A stretch of 64,000 bases of DNA from Bugula neritina (GCA_964035545.1 OZ037765.1:32797004-32861003); one strand, 5' to 3'; counted from the first letter of the stretch, positions 33,281 to 45,874 are shown. Program-made: numbers and translations. The notes: generated by a model from the letters alone, not told the origin.

Positions 33281-36270
33281 GGTAATAATATGCTACCCAG
33301 TGGCGGATAGAATAGGTCAGCCGAGGGGTCAGCAGAGCAAAGCCAACTCAATAGCGCATGGGCCGTTACATAACCACTCTAGCTGTGAGCACTCTTTTCA
33401 ATTACAACCAGCAAACAGGCAGCAGTCTTTTTGCAGTAAATAAATATGGCCACTATGAGCCCTATATAAACAGACAGCGAGCATTATGTCTAATGCATCA
33501 ACTGTTTTGGAGGGTGAGACTGAAGCTGTGTCTGCTGAGATACAGGCACTACTCGATACACTGACAGCAGCATGGGACAACAATACAGTTAGTTTAAGGT
33601 CATGCTTTTCAGTTTCTGGCTCTTCGCCAGGTGCTTTACGTTCTATATGAACAATGTTCCACTGATAGCCCGAACAGGTTGAATCTCACAGGAACAAAAA
33701 AGTATGAAAAGATAGAGAAACTTATGTTCTCCAATATACTTTTTTATTTTTTTCAAAAGCCAATTCATGTTTAAGTTATCGCTTGTTGAAAAACATAGTC
33801 CCCTTTCTACATTCTTTCTAATTTATATGCTCCTGACTTGTATTGTATCTCAATATACTGTAGTTGAGTGCTTGTTAGTCTCGCTTCACTGGCTTTGCTT
33901 ATACTTCACAAGTGCCAGTGCTGCTGGCTCAAAAGCTAAATGTTATAAACTGTTAGCTAAAACCCAATCTTGTATTCCTAGGTTGGTTGGCCTAAATCAA
34001 ACAATTGTCAAATCATGATTTCATGTTTTAGGAATCTGCTCTATTCCAACCTGCTGCCTAGCTAGTTCTGTTTCCTTATCATAATCTTTGATGTGTTTAT
34101 AGAATTGGTGTGATACATTTTTTTGGCAACCATCCGAGTTATAAAATGCAGTAATGGTACCTATAATATTATATTATTATCATTATAATATATTATACAG
34201 TATTAGGTGTTTTTTATTATATTGCATAATATATATTAATTTATCATTGTTGTTGTGCAAACAAGTGCAATTAACTTAGTTTTCAAAATGTACCTCTAAA
34301 TTAACAGAATATTAGTTTAGATATTTTCATAGTTCGTTAGGTAAACCTAAAAAAGAGGCTGTATTTCCAAAAAAAGGGTGTTGAACCATAATGAACTATA
34401 ATAGATTAGCCACTCTTCTATTCATCAGTATAATATTATATGGCTAGCTGTGATGCTTTGTCTCCGGTGGCTGGCTGCTATATGATAACTTAGCCAACTT
34501 CCAGGAATTTAAAATTGGCGCAATTATTCAAGAGGTTACATACTGCACAGAGCTAGCGGTCATAGTAACCTTGCTATTATCAGTACTTATTACAACTGCC
34601 AGCATATACGCTGCATTATAGAATGCCGTTGGGGTAGGCTACAACACCAAATTTTGTTCCATAACATACTTTAAACACAATGCAGCAACATAATTTTTAG
34701 TTTCAAATTACATTGCCACCCTTACAGGAGCTGTGGGTTTCATAAAGATCCATATGATTAGAGAGTTATGCTATAGGCCCTAACTGTGCCAGTGTATGAA
34801 GAAAAAAACCCACCATTATCAAAGTTTACTTCAAGTATGTTGTTTTCCAAAAACTCAGTATTTTCCATCACTCTTTTGCATACAAATGCTTATGTAATAG
34901 CATACAGTTTAAATTTTATTTTGGAGCACATCTGCAAATTCTACAATAAAAGGCTAGAGCATGCTTTACCAGTCTATTTCAGACCTATTTTTGTAGCTAG
35001 TAATAAGCACAGGACTACGACCGTATAGCTGTGAATAGGTGTAAATAAGCAAGCTACTTATCCTGCAAGTTTTGGTCAATTTGTTCAAAACCATTAGCTG
35101 TGCTAGTAACCTGAGGCTATTGCAACAGTTTATAAAAATAGCTTGACACAATGAACTCAATAATATTCCAGCTCAGTGGCTAGCCACTGCTAGTCAACAT
35201 GAATTGACAGCCTAATAATTATAATCCATTTGAGGCTCCAAATATTTATGTAATGATAGTTACTCATATAGTGTTGTTCTCATTTACAGTGACTACGTGG
35301 TCCATTGGTCAAAGGCGCCAGCGACAAGTTGAATGGCCCTGGTTCAACCTTGCTTTGAGACAATTCTTTTTGGTCAAATTATGCAAATCCTACGCATGTA
35401 TAATAAATATGGCTATAGCTGTTGAATTTCTTCAGATTTTGAAACAATTTTTACCAGTAGGACAACATACATGCATACTAATTAGATACTGAACACTAGG
35501 CTAAACCTAAAATTAATTTTATGGAATATAATGTACCTAAAACAATCATATGTGAATTAGAGAAACTGAAGGTACACCTGCTGCACTATAGACAGACCTT
35601 TACTGGCAAGACTGCAAAGTGAAGCGATTTAGCTGAAATTAACTCTGCCAAACAAACGAAGAATTATGTTGTGCTGGGGCACTTTCAATAGATTGTAACA
35701 TAGTGAGCAGATGCAGCGAAATGCTAATGTAAAATAGGGAACATTATATTGGCAGAAATTCAATAAATTGCCAATTTGTGCGAGAGGGTACTATGTTATT
35801 GTAATAGCAGAGTGGCAAACATACTAGGAACATTATAATTAGTCACAGGAGCGTAGCCAGAACCACCATATGAAGAATCTAAATAATTGCAGTGAAACTT
35901 GCAAACTGGTGTACGTTTTGACTAAATTGTGAAGAGCATAAACAGAATTTCGAAAAACAAAGAAAGGATATTAGAGAAAACATATCAAGGAATGTCAAGT
36001 TGAAATTTTAGACTTTATAAAATGAATTCTCTGTGCTACAACAGTGGAACATGGAGGGCATAAAATTTCACTTATTATGCAACAACTTTTTCAGAAAATT
36101 TTTTCTTGAAAGATTAAAAAAGTATGAGGAAGAGGAATTCAAGAGCTATCTTTTCATGTAGAATTTGTCAGTGTGAGACAAAAACTGTTCGATCTTTCCC
36201 CTGGAAACGGTTTATATATAACATGAAGCAGTGCCTGGATCTTTAAAGTAGTGACCTTAAACTAACTGTG
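33281..36270. other. No gene recognised
   Basis: About 3 kb of AT-rich DNA between the gypsy A polypurine tract and the C2H2 ORF. Short frames here (for example 33767-34018, 34786-35028) show no family resemblance. A short open stretch at 36124-36243 includes SCRICQCETKTV and might be a Cys-containing exon, but there is no second line of evidence. The block-3 equivalent lacks this region. Confidence 0.4.
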
Positions 36271-37093
36271 ATGTCAGAGGAGAGGATGGAAATATTTTCC
36301 GACATTCACTTATCAACAGTGTCGGACCAATCGACTACAACGACTAACCAAACTGTTAGACAAGTTGACATTACTGAACTAACTGGTGGGCCGCTTGAAT
36401 TGCCACAAGCTTTTATACGGCGTACTACCTGGACAACTAGACAGACGGAGACTTTAATGCAGGCACTGATAGGGACTGATGACCATAGACAGTGTGATGA
36501 ATGCCGGCGGACTTTCTTGACTGTGAAACAACTCAAAATACACATACCACAACATTTTCCTGTAACCTTCTGTTCCTGTGGAGTCCACCACTTCTGCAGG
36601 GACGCTATACTGCAACACCAAAGGAGTCAGAACTGTTACATCGGACACCTATACAAAGTTGACGCCGACTCCTTCACTGAATTTAAAGATCTGATACTGC
36701 CTCATGTGACCGACCCAGATCGACGCCAAACCCTACTAGACCAGTTCACGCGACCCGACCGACGGTGGAAAGTGATTCAGACGCAGACCGCCAGCCTCTG
36801 GCCACCACGAGGACAACACCAGCCCCTGAGGTGACGACTCAGCCTCTCCGTATTCTCATGTCCAGTGCCGGACGCACAATAGAGGGAGACTCCCACCCCT
36901 GACCACAACTACCTCCTTCTTCCCTAGTCGCCGACAGAAGAAGAGAAAGAGCCCTAGTGACCCGACTAACAAAAATACTATCCCCGACCAGTCTTTATTG
37001 ACAGATGTGAAGAAGTTACAGAGGCGTATGGCGTATGTACATATATGGAGTGGGTCCTCTCATACGACATCAGAGAATACACGATATGGTTGA
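36271..37093 (+). pseudogene. C2H2-type zinc-finger protein, copy 1 (frameshifted 3' part)
   Basis: ATG at 36271 (the codon before is GTG) opens a ~187-residue frame: SDIHLSTVSDQ, VRQVDITELTGGPLELPQ, CDECRRTFLTVKQLKIH with a following H, then FCSCGVHHFCRDAILQHQR ending in a Cys, and DADSFTEFKDLILPHVTDPD. Two paired Cys/His modules are visible. The frame ends at 36834, but the other frame continues with conserved LTDVKKLQRRMAYVHIW up to 37093. The same break is seen in copy 2, so it predates the duplication or is an unrecognised splice. Related single-ORF proteins are widespread in invertebrate genomes; function unknown. Confidence 0.6.
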
Positions 37094-38038
37094 GCATAAC
37101 CAACTTTTTAGAGGACTATTTGAAGGCTCTCAACTGAAAACTAGATGACTTCCGCTGCTGCTTTGCTACACCGTATTTATTGCTATAGTCAAGCTTTCCT
37201 AATCTGTTTCCCTGTGTGTTTTCAGTATGAAATTTTGCATCATTCTGAAAATGTTTGCATACTAGTTTAATTACACTGCTGGCTTACATTTTCGTTTAGT
37301 CTAGGATTAAACGTATGTTTCTTTTATAGATTGATGGCAGACAGATTTTAACTAAAAAAATGCAAACTTAAGTCTAAAACCTGGTGTGCCCTGTTATAAT
37401 TAACATATGAAAATAATTGGTGGGGAAAGTTGTACCTGGTTCAACTTGCCCCACTTCCTGTGTGGTTCAACTAACCCCACACTGTCATGGGCTACAAATT
37501 ATTGTCAATATCTGCTGTGAATGAAATATTTCTGCAAATTTATGTCATTGTACAGCTTTGGAAGCATGTTGACAATACATGCCTAAATTTATTTGACTGT
37601 GCTCTTAAAATTTGAGAAGCCATGTAACTGTTTATGAAAAATATAAGGTTTTAGTTTGCTCATTTGTCATGCAAAATTGTAAAAATACTCGCTTGAACCT
37701 AAAAACTTCTGCTTGGAGTTTATTTGTTTCTATATATTTTTATATATTTATATAATTTCTATATTGAAAATATAATCTGACATGTATTAAATTAGAACTG
37801 GTAATATTCAGTCTATGAGATAGTGCGTGTAAATTGTACAATGTGGAGTAAATTTGTATTATATTTACTGTATTCATTATATGAGGTACTATTATCCTGC
37901 TTTATTCAGGATGTTGTTTTGACTGATACTCAATATCTCTGTGAAATACAGGAAGGTGATATTTAACTCATACACATGTCAGTACTGCATATTATCCTCA
38001 TACTTTGCTTTGTTTTAATGCATATCTTTATATTACAG

Positions 38039-38176
38039 TCTCTCTCGGCTGACTCAGTTAGAGAAACTAGACATAGGAGACAATACTCTCAACACAGTAC
38101 CAGATGTTGTGTCATCACTCACATCACTTAAACAGTTGAAGATGAATAGTTGTGGTATATCCAGTCTACCTGAAAG
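38039..38176 (+). CDS. LRR cassette exon 10 (138 bp)
   Basis: LSRLTQLEKLDIGDNTLNT and LKQLKMNSCGISSLPE; donor GAAAG|GTTTGT. No upstream ATG in frame, as expected of an internal exon. Confidence 0.85.
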
Positions 38177-38944
38177 GTTTGTGTGTCACATGTTTATTAT
38201 TTCTTCTTAACATCATAACCATCTCCCTTTAAATTATATTTATACATAACTATTAGTATATAAGATATGTACAGGTTATAAATGTGTATATAGGTAGAAA
38301 TTTGTACCCACTTTAAGGTTTTGGTAAAGTACAATGAGATGGAAAAGGTGGAGTGCATCATGAAGTGAAAAGCCACCCTCTCTCATGAAAAAGTGAATTA
38401 TAATTTTGTTTTACTACTGTATTGAAATACCACAGTACTCCCCAGCTATAATGTAAAATTTTATTGCTACCAAGTATTTTGCTAAAGATTTCATGTGGAA
38501 CGAAGACTAGATATAGGATATTATTAAAGAAAACAGTGGTCTAGGGGCTTGAACCCTGACAAAGGCCATTGATGATGTTAGGAAGACTACCCAGTCATAA
38601 TTGCTCCTGTGCATCATTTAAATAATTCCTTAGCACGATTTAACAAAAATCCTTTCCACCGGGTTTTTCACAGGGATGGTGACTATAAAGTTGCATGCAT
38701 TTTACTTTATAAGAAAACAATGAAATCACTCAAAATATGAAGTACTAATATCTACTAGTGACATAATTTGTTACTGATCAAATCCCATTCATTTTAATAC
38801 ATGAAACAATTGAAGGTAAAATATCACAAGGATTGGAAAAAACATTTTTGTTTTGTTGATAGAATTTTTCAGAACTATAAACTGCTGCATGATATTTCAT
38901 TATTTTCCTGATGCAAATTTTTATATCATTTTTTTGTATTACAG

Positions 38945-39082
38945 TCTTTCCCAGCTGACTCAGTTAGAGATATTATACATACAACAGAATCATCTCAACA
39001 CAGTACCAGATGTTGTGTTATTACTCACATCACTTAAACAGCTGGATATGAGTTACTGTAGTAGAGTTGGTCTACCTGAGAG
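38945..39082 (+). CDS. LRR cassette exon 11 (138 bp)
   Basis: LEILYIQQNHLNTVPDVVLL and LKQLDMSYCSRVGLPE. Sister of exon 8; VVLLL replaces VVSSL. Confidence 0.85.
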
Positions 39083-40498
39083 GTTTGTGTGTCACATGTT
39101 TATTACTACTTCACAACATCACTAATACTACTCTGTAACTTATATTTATACACAACTTATATAGTATATGTAATATAACATACAGGATACAGAGTATAGC
39201 TATAGTTTCTGTACTTAGCCTGAGTTCCCTGTGTTAGACAAGGAGCTGGTAAGGGTACAGTGTAAAAATCGGAAAAGTTATAAACCTCTTCAAATGACTA
39301 TGTGCAGGATGATGAAAGGAGTTGTATTATTTATATATGAATATGTAAGATAGTTTACAAGGATGTGTAAAGTTTGGAAAAGATACCCTCTTTCTATATG
39401 ACCAGAAGCTGAATTATAAATTAGGAGTTGTATTTTTTGCATACGAATATTTTGTGTAGTTTAGAATAATTGAATGCATTATATTTTATTAGGAATTAAA
39501 TATACAGCAATAATGTGGTTTATATTTTATATATTACCATTAAATTGTCTGTATGCGTAGGGTCACACAACGCGGGTTTTCTGCATGCGGGTCCAAATTT
39601 TAGGAAACCTGTTCTGGGAACAACTTGCCACACACAATGCATGAATTGTGGGTGCGGGAACTCATTGGCTAACGATCTCGGACTTTAACATTACCGCTCG
39701 CCTATAACAGACATTTGTTTTTTAAATTTACATCATCGGCAAAGTGACTTTCCATATTATAAAAGCGGAAATGGAAACTATATGAAACTGTTTTAATTTA
39801 GTTCGATAAAAATTAAACCTCGAATTGAAATTAAAAAAGTGTGCTTGCTAAATAATAATTAGCCAATTACATCAAACCTACACAAGCTTTCTGCACCTCC
39901 GTCTCAGCATGTTATCTGCATGGGAACCCACACACAACAGCCCATTTTTGAGCTAGATGGGTTTCTCCGCATGCTGCCAGCAGGGGTTACCCGCGCCGTG
40001 TGGCCCTATGCTAAGCTGACTAAGTAATTAGTAATAACTATGTCATAACTCATTATTCTTAGCAGTGAATAGAAAAAAGCTGCCTAAAACCAACCAGCAG
40101 CTTTGTGCAAAAACTCTTAAAACTTTCATAAATTACATTATGCAGACCTGTTTACTCTGAATACTTTGAAACAAAACAGCATCCCAGGTTAAACACGAAG
40201 ATATTGAAAACATAGTTTAGCATGTATTGAACCAGAACTAGTAACATTCAGCCATATCACAATATTGTGTGAAAATTTTACAATCTGAAGTGAATCTGTA
40301 TTGTATTTATTGCATTCATTATATGAAGTACTATTATCTTGCTTAATTCAGGATGTTATTTTGACTGATACTTGATAATATTTCCCTAAAATAAAAAGAT
40401 GTGATATTTGACTCATACTCATATAAGTACTGCATGTTATACTTATATTGTATGCAACTTTGTTCTCTTCTTATATTTTGTATATCTTTATGTTCTAG

Positions 40499-40627
40499 TG
40501 TGGATCAGCTGACTCAGTTAGAGACACCAGACATAGTAGACAATAGCCTCAAGACAGCACCAGATGTTGTGTCATCACTTAAGCAGTTGAAATTGAATAG
40601 ATGTGGAATATCCAGTCTACCTGAAAG
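40499..40627 (+). CDS. LRR cassette exon 12 (129 bp)
   Basis: VDQLTQLETPDIVDNSLKT and VVSSLKQLKLNRCGISSLPE. Same three-codon deletion as exon 9; acceptor ATGTTCTAG. Confidence 0.82.
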
Positions 40628-40884
40628 GTTTGTGTGTCACATGTGTATCACTAATGTAATTATTACCTTCCTTTATATTGTATTTATACACAACTTATAG
40701 AATAAAAAATAATGTACGGGATACAAGGCATAGCTTTATATTCAAACTTTTCAGGCTTAGTCTGAGATTCCCGTATTATACAATGAAATGATAAGGGTGC
40801 AGTGTAAATATTTATAGAGCCACCCTCTCTCTTGACTCTGAATAGAAATATTGCAGTGAATTTTAGTATTGTATTAGTTAGTTA

Positions 40885-41257
40885 TGTTATATTGAAAGGG
40901 TAACTCTATGTCAGACTGCCGCATTGGGCCGACAGCTTCATGTTGACAGTATCATGTCGTCAGGATGGCCTGATCGTGTTGGCCAATGAAACAGGACTGA
41001 CAATTGATGAGTAGGTGGAGTTACAAACGCGTAGTGGAAGCATGTTAGACAGCTTCACCGGCAGAGTGGATCGAGTTCTAGTAATGTAAAGTTGTATGCA
41101 AATCACTCTATATTATGTAATCGTGTGTGTTAATGTTAGTAGTTTTATTTCTGTATAGTTTGTAACAATAAAGTCTATTGTAATTGTGAGAAACCTGGTG
41201 AAGTAGCTTTATATAAGTAGACCCACTAATTATATAGTGAATCAGAAATTCACTACA
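40885..41257 (+). repeat. Gypsy A LTR, second copy, with truncated gag start
   Basis: 373 bp matching 27535-27906. Followed by the same primer-binding site and the first few gag codons (ATG at 41316), then directly by the C2H2 sequence at about 41343. This position corresponds to that of the gypsy element in block 1, so the copy arose by block duplication and later deletion. Confidence 0.88.
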
Positions 41258-41315
41258 GTGGTGGCAGCGGTGGGAATTTTCTTATAATAAGTGCTTCTAG
41301 CCAGGGAGTAAAACA

Positions 41316-42163
41316 ATGGCCGACAATGAGGACGTGCCCCATCAGGAGGAGAGGATTGACATGTTGTCCGACATTCACTTATCAACAGTGTCGGACCAAT
41401 CGACAACAACGACAAACCAGACTGTTAGACAAGTTGACATTACTGAACTAACTGGCGGACCGCTTGAATTGCCACAAGCTTTGTTACGGCCTACTACCTG
41501 GACAACTAGACAGACGAAGACTCTAATACAGGCACTGATAGGGACTGATGACAATAGACTGTGTGATGAATGCCGGCGGACTTTCTCGACTATGAAACAA
41601 CTCAAAATACACATACCACAACATTTTCCTGTAACCTTCTGTCCATGTGGAGTCCACCACTTCTACAGGGACGCTATACTGCGACACCAAAGGAATCAGA
41701 ACTGTTACATCAGATACCTATACAAAGTTGACGCCGACTCCTACACTGAATTTAAAGATCTGATACTGCCTCATGTGACCGACCCAGATCGACGCCAAAC
41801 CCTACTAGACCAGTTCACGCGACCCGACCGACGGTGGAAAGTGATTCAGACGCAGACCCCCAGCCTCTGGCCACCACGAGGACAACACCAGCCCCTGAGG
41901 TGACGACTCAGCCTCTCCGTATTCTCATGTCCAGTGCCGGACGCACAATAGAGGGAGACTCCCCACCCCTGACTACAACTACCTCCTTCTTCCCTAGTCG
42001 CCGACAGAAGAAGAGAAAGAGCCCTAGTGACCCGACTAACAAAGATACTATCCCCGACCAGTCTCTATTGACAGATGTGAAGAAGTTACAGAGGCGTATG
42101 GCGTATGTACATATATGGAGAGGGTCCTCTCATACGGCATCAGAGAATACACGGTATGGTTGA
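41316..42163 (+). CDS. Chimeric ORF: gypsy gag start fused to C2H2 protein, copy 2
   Basis: The frame begins with the gag start codon and ~10 gag residues (MADNEDVPHQE) and continues without a stop into the C2H2 protein (SDIHLSTVSDQ ... CDECRRTFSTMKQLKIH ... FCPCGVHHFYRDAILRHQR), ending at 41903. A second frame (41834-42163) carries the conserved C-terminal part KKLQRRMAYVHIW. One finger residue differs from copy 1 (HHFYRD versus HHFCRD). The ORF sits immediately downstream of an LTR, which could act as its promoter; expression is unknown. Confidence 0.6.
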
Positions 42164-43082
42164 GCATAGCCAACTTTTTAGAGGACTATTTGAAGGCTCT
42201 CAACTGAAAACTAGATGACTTCCGCTGCTGCTTCGCTTCACCGTATTTATTGCTATAGTCAAGCTTTCAGTGTGAAATTTTGCATCATTCTGAAAATGTT
42301 TGCATACTAGTTTAATTACACTGTTGGCTTACATTTTCGTTTAGTCTAGGATTAAATGTATGTTTCTTTTATAGATTGATGGCAGACAGATTTTAACTAA
42401 GAAAAATACAAACTTAAGTCTAAAACCTGGTGTGCCCTGTTATAATTAACATATGAAAATAATTGGTGAGGCAAGTTGTACCTGGTTCAACTTGCCCCAC
42501 TTCCTGTGTGGTTCAACTAACCCCACACTGTCACGGCTACAAATTATTGTCAATATCTGCTGTGAATGAAATATTTCTGCAAATTTATGTCATTGTACAG
42601 CTTTTGAAGCATGTTGACAATACATGCCTAAATTTATTTGACTGGCTCTTAAAATTTGAGAAGCCATAAAACTGTTTATGAAAAATATAAGGTTTTAGTT
42701 TGCTCATTTGTCATGCAAAATTGTGAAAAATACTCGCTTGAACCTGAAAACTTCTGCTTGGAGTTTATTTGTTTCTATATATTTTTATATATTTATATAT
42801 TTTCTATATTGAAAATATAATCTGACATGTATTAAATTAGAACTGGTAATATTCAGTCTATGAGATAGTGTGTGTAAATTGTACAATGTGGAGTAAATTT
42901 GTATTATATTTACTGCATTCATTATATGAGGTACTCTTATCCTGCTTTATTCAGGATGTTATTTTGACTGATACTAAATAGTTTATGAAATACAGAGATG
43001 TGATATTTAACTCATACACATGTCAGTACTGCATATTATCCTCATACTTTGCTTTGTTTTAATGCATATCTTTATATTACAG

Positions 43083-43220
43083 TCTCTCTCAGCTGACTCA
43101 GTTAGAGATACTAGGCATAGGAAACAATACTCTCAACACAGTACCAGATGTTGTGTCATCACTCACATCACTTAAACAGTTGAAGATGAATAGATGTGGT
43201 ATATCCAGTCTACCTGAGAG
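43083..43220 (+). CDS. LRR cassette exon 13 (138 bp)
   Basis: LSQLTQLEILGIGNNTLNT and LKQLKMNRCGISSLPE; G at the usual D face position. Confidence 0.85.
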
Positions 43221-43992
43221 GTTTGTGTGTCACATGTTTATTATTTCTTCTTAACATCATAACCATCTCCCTTTAAATTATATTTATACATAACTATTAG
43301 TATATAAGATATGTACAGGTTATAAATGTGTATGTAGAAATTTGTATTCACTTTAAGGTTTTGGTAAAATACAATGAGATGGAAAAGGAGGACTGCATCA
43401 TAAATTGAAAAGCCACCCTCTTTCATGAAAAAGTGAATTACAATTTTGTTCTACTGCTCTATTAAAATACTCCAATACTCCCTAGCTATAATGTAAAACT
43501 CTATAGCTAAGCATTTTGCTAAAGTTTTCATGTGGAAAGAATACTAGATATAGGATATTAATGAAGAAAACAATGGTCTAGGGGTTTGAGCCCCGACAAA
43601 GGCCATTGGTGATGTTAGGAAGACTACCCAGTCATAATTGCTCCTGTGGCTCATCTGAATAAGTCCTTGGCCCCATTTAACAAAAACTCCTTTCATCAGG
43701 GGTTTTCTCACAGAGATGGTGATTATAAACTTGCGTCAGTTTTATCTTTAAATAAAATAATAAAATCATTTGTTATATAAAGCGATAACAGCTACTAGTG
43801 ATATAATTTGTTACTGATCACTATTACATCAAATGGTATCCATTATTAGATGAAACAAGTTAAGGTAAAATATCATGAGGATTGCAAAAATATTTTTGCT
43901 TTGTTGTTAGAATTTTTCAGAACTGTTAACTGCTGCATGATATTTTATTCTCTTCCTGTTGTAAATTGTTATATTATATTTTTATATTACAG

Positions 43993-44130
43993 TCTCTCCC
44001 AGCTGACTCAGTTAGAGGAACTAGACATAGGAGACAATCCTCTCAACACAGTACCAGATGTTGTGTCATCACTCACATCACTTAAACAGTTGAAGATGAA
44101 TAGATGTGGTATATCCAGTCTACCTGAGAG
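43993..44130 (+). CDS. LRR cassette exon 14 (138 bp)
   Basis: LSQLTQLEELDIGDNPLNT and LKQLKMNRCGISSLPE; P in place of T after the Asn. Intron context like exon 7. Confidence 0.85.
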
Positions 44131-45468
44131 GTTTGTGTGTCACATGTTTATTATTTCTTCTTAACATCATAACCATCTCCCTTTTAATTATATTTATACA
44201 ATGTTCAGTCTACATGAGGAGTCAACTATTCTGTAAATTATCTTTATACACAATTTATAGTAATATTTGAAATAATATACAGGATACAGAGTGTAGCTAT
44301 AGTCTCATATACTGATATTCTCTGTACTCAGGCTGTTATATAATGAGCTGGTCAGGGTGCAGTGTAATAATTGGAAAAGCTATAAACCTCTTCAAATGAC
44401 TATGTGCTGGGTTATGGAAATAGTTGTATTATTAATATTTGAATACTTTGTGTAGTTTATAGTAGTTGTATACAATATATGTTATTAGGGGTTGAATATA
44501 CAACACTGATGTGGTTTATATGTTATATCTTTATATATTAAATTATCCTTAAGCGTAGGGCCACACAACGCGGGTTTGCTGCGTGTGGGTCCAAATCTTT
44601 GAAAATATGTTTTAGGAACGACCTGTCACACTTAATGCATGGGTTGTGAGTGCGGAAATGTATTACCTAATGATCTTGGAGTTCAGCTTTACTGCTCACC
44701 TGCAGACGCTTGTTTTTAAATCTGCGCCATCAGCAGAAATGGAAACTATATGAAACTGTTTTAATTCAGTTCGCTAAAAATTAAAACTCGAATTGAAATT
44801 AAAAAAGTGTGCTTGCCAAATGGTAATCAGCCAATGAGATCAAACCTGCACGAGCTTCTTGCATTTCTCGCTCAGCATGTTATCTGCATGGGAACCCACA
44901 CACAACAGCCCATTTTTGAGCTAGATGGGTTAATTCTCCCTGCATGTTGCCAGCAGGGGTTACCCGCGCCGTGTGGCCCTATGCTAAGCTGACTAAGTAA
45001 TTAGTAATAACTATGTAATAACTCATTATTCTTAGCAGTGAATAGAAAAGAGCTGCTTAAAATCAATCAGCATGCTTTGTGCAAAAACTTCCAAAAAATT
45101 CCAAATAATATATTATTCAGACCTGTTTACTCTGAATACTTTGAAACAAAACAGCATCCTAGGTTAAACACGAAGATATTGAAAACATAGTTTAGCATGT
45201 ATTGAACCAGAACTAGTAACATTCAATCTTGACAATATTGTGTGAAAATTTTACAATCTGAAGTGAATCTGTATTAAATTTATGGCATTCATTATATGAG
45301 GTACTATTATCCTGCTTTATTCAGGATGTTATTTTGACTGATACTCAATATCTCTGTGAAATACAGAGATGTGATATTTGACTCATACTCATATAAGTAC
45401 TGCATGTTATACTTATATTGTATGCAACTTTGTTTTCTTCTTATATTCTGTATATCTTTATGTTCTAG

Positions 45469-45609
45469 TCGGCATCAGCTGCTGACTCAGTTAAAGAAAC
45501 CAGACATAGTAGACAATAGCCTAAAGACGGTACCAGATGTTGTGTCATCATTCACATCACTTGAACAGTCGAATATGAATAGATGTGGAATATTCAGTCT
45601 ACCTGAAAG
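45469..45609 (+). CDS. LRR cassette exon 15 (141 bp)
   Basis: RHQLLTQLKKPDIVDNSLKT and LEQSNMNRCGIFSLPE. One extra Leu codon near the start keeps the frame; most divergent of the set. The Maverick lies 28 bp past its donor. Confidence 0.8.
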
Positions 45610-45637
45610 GTTTGTGTGTCACATGTGTATCACTACT

Positions 45638-45851
45638 AGTAGTAGGAAGTGGTTGGTTCTGGGACAACCCCCTTCCCCCGTCGAGTCTTCGACTGTCCGC
45701 TGTCAGGGTGTTGTCTCAGAACGCAACCACTTCCTACTACTAGTATAATTATTTTACTAGTTTTTTAAAGAAGATAAATATAATTTTAGAGTTGTTGTAA
45801 TAAATTATTATACGCTGAGAATATAATAATTTAATATGCAACAGTGTTTAA
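45638..45851 (+). repeat. Left terminal inverted repeat of the Maverick, with hairpin
   Basis: 214 bp inverted match to 58063-58276. The outer 104 bp (45638-45741) is itself an imperfect palindrome: AGTAGTAGGAAGTGGTTG ... CAACCACTTCCTACTACT, with a GTCGAGTCTTCGAC core. Confidence 0.92.
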
Positions 45852-45874
45852 TTTATGTTTATATTTTTTAGTGT

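Larger units (their letters stand above)
36271..40880 (+). repeat. Multi-exon duplication block 2 (C2H2 ORF + LRR exons 10-12)
   Basis: Collinear with 41343-45631: C2H2 ORF, 3' sequence with TTGTACCTGGTTCAACTTGC, LRR exon, second LRR exon about 0.9 kb later, the GGGCCACACAACGCGGG-type segment, and a third exon. Block 1 (exons 6-9) has the same exon order before the Academ insertion. Confidence 0.85.
13669..45609 (+). other. LRR cassette-exon locus (15 exons, host gene)
   Basis: Fifteen homologous exons with TATTACAG-type acceptors and the constant donor GAG|GTTTGTGTGTCAC lie head-to-tail. Each begins with one base of a split codon and ends with two (AG), so every exon is phase 2-2 and any can be joined to any other (the junction codon is Ser). 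Each encodes two LRRs of the LxxLxIxxN..L..VP type seen in intracellular SHOC-2/Ras-group-like LRR proteins. No signal peptide, transmembrane or effector domain is in the window, so first and last exons of the gene lie elsewhere. Insertions of Academ, gypsy and Maverick elements all fall in introns. Confidence 0.8.
41343..45631 (+). repeat. Multi-exon duplication block 3 (C2H2 ORF + LRR exons 13-15)
   Basis: Tandem copy of 36271-40880. The final exon's downstream intron is interrupted by the Maverick and continues at 58283. Confidence 0.85.

Noticed and set aside
35842-35880. Possible transposon terminus (CACAGGAGCGTAGCCAGAACC)
   Set aside because: No inverted partner or flanking duplication could be found within 33.3-36.3 kb.
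42463-42669. 68-codon plus-strand frame downstream of the C2H2 copy 2
   Set aside because: The corresponding region in copy 1 (37380-37610) is not open in the same way, so it is not conserved as coding.
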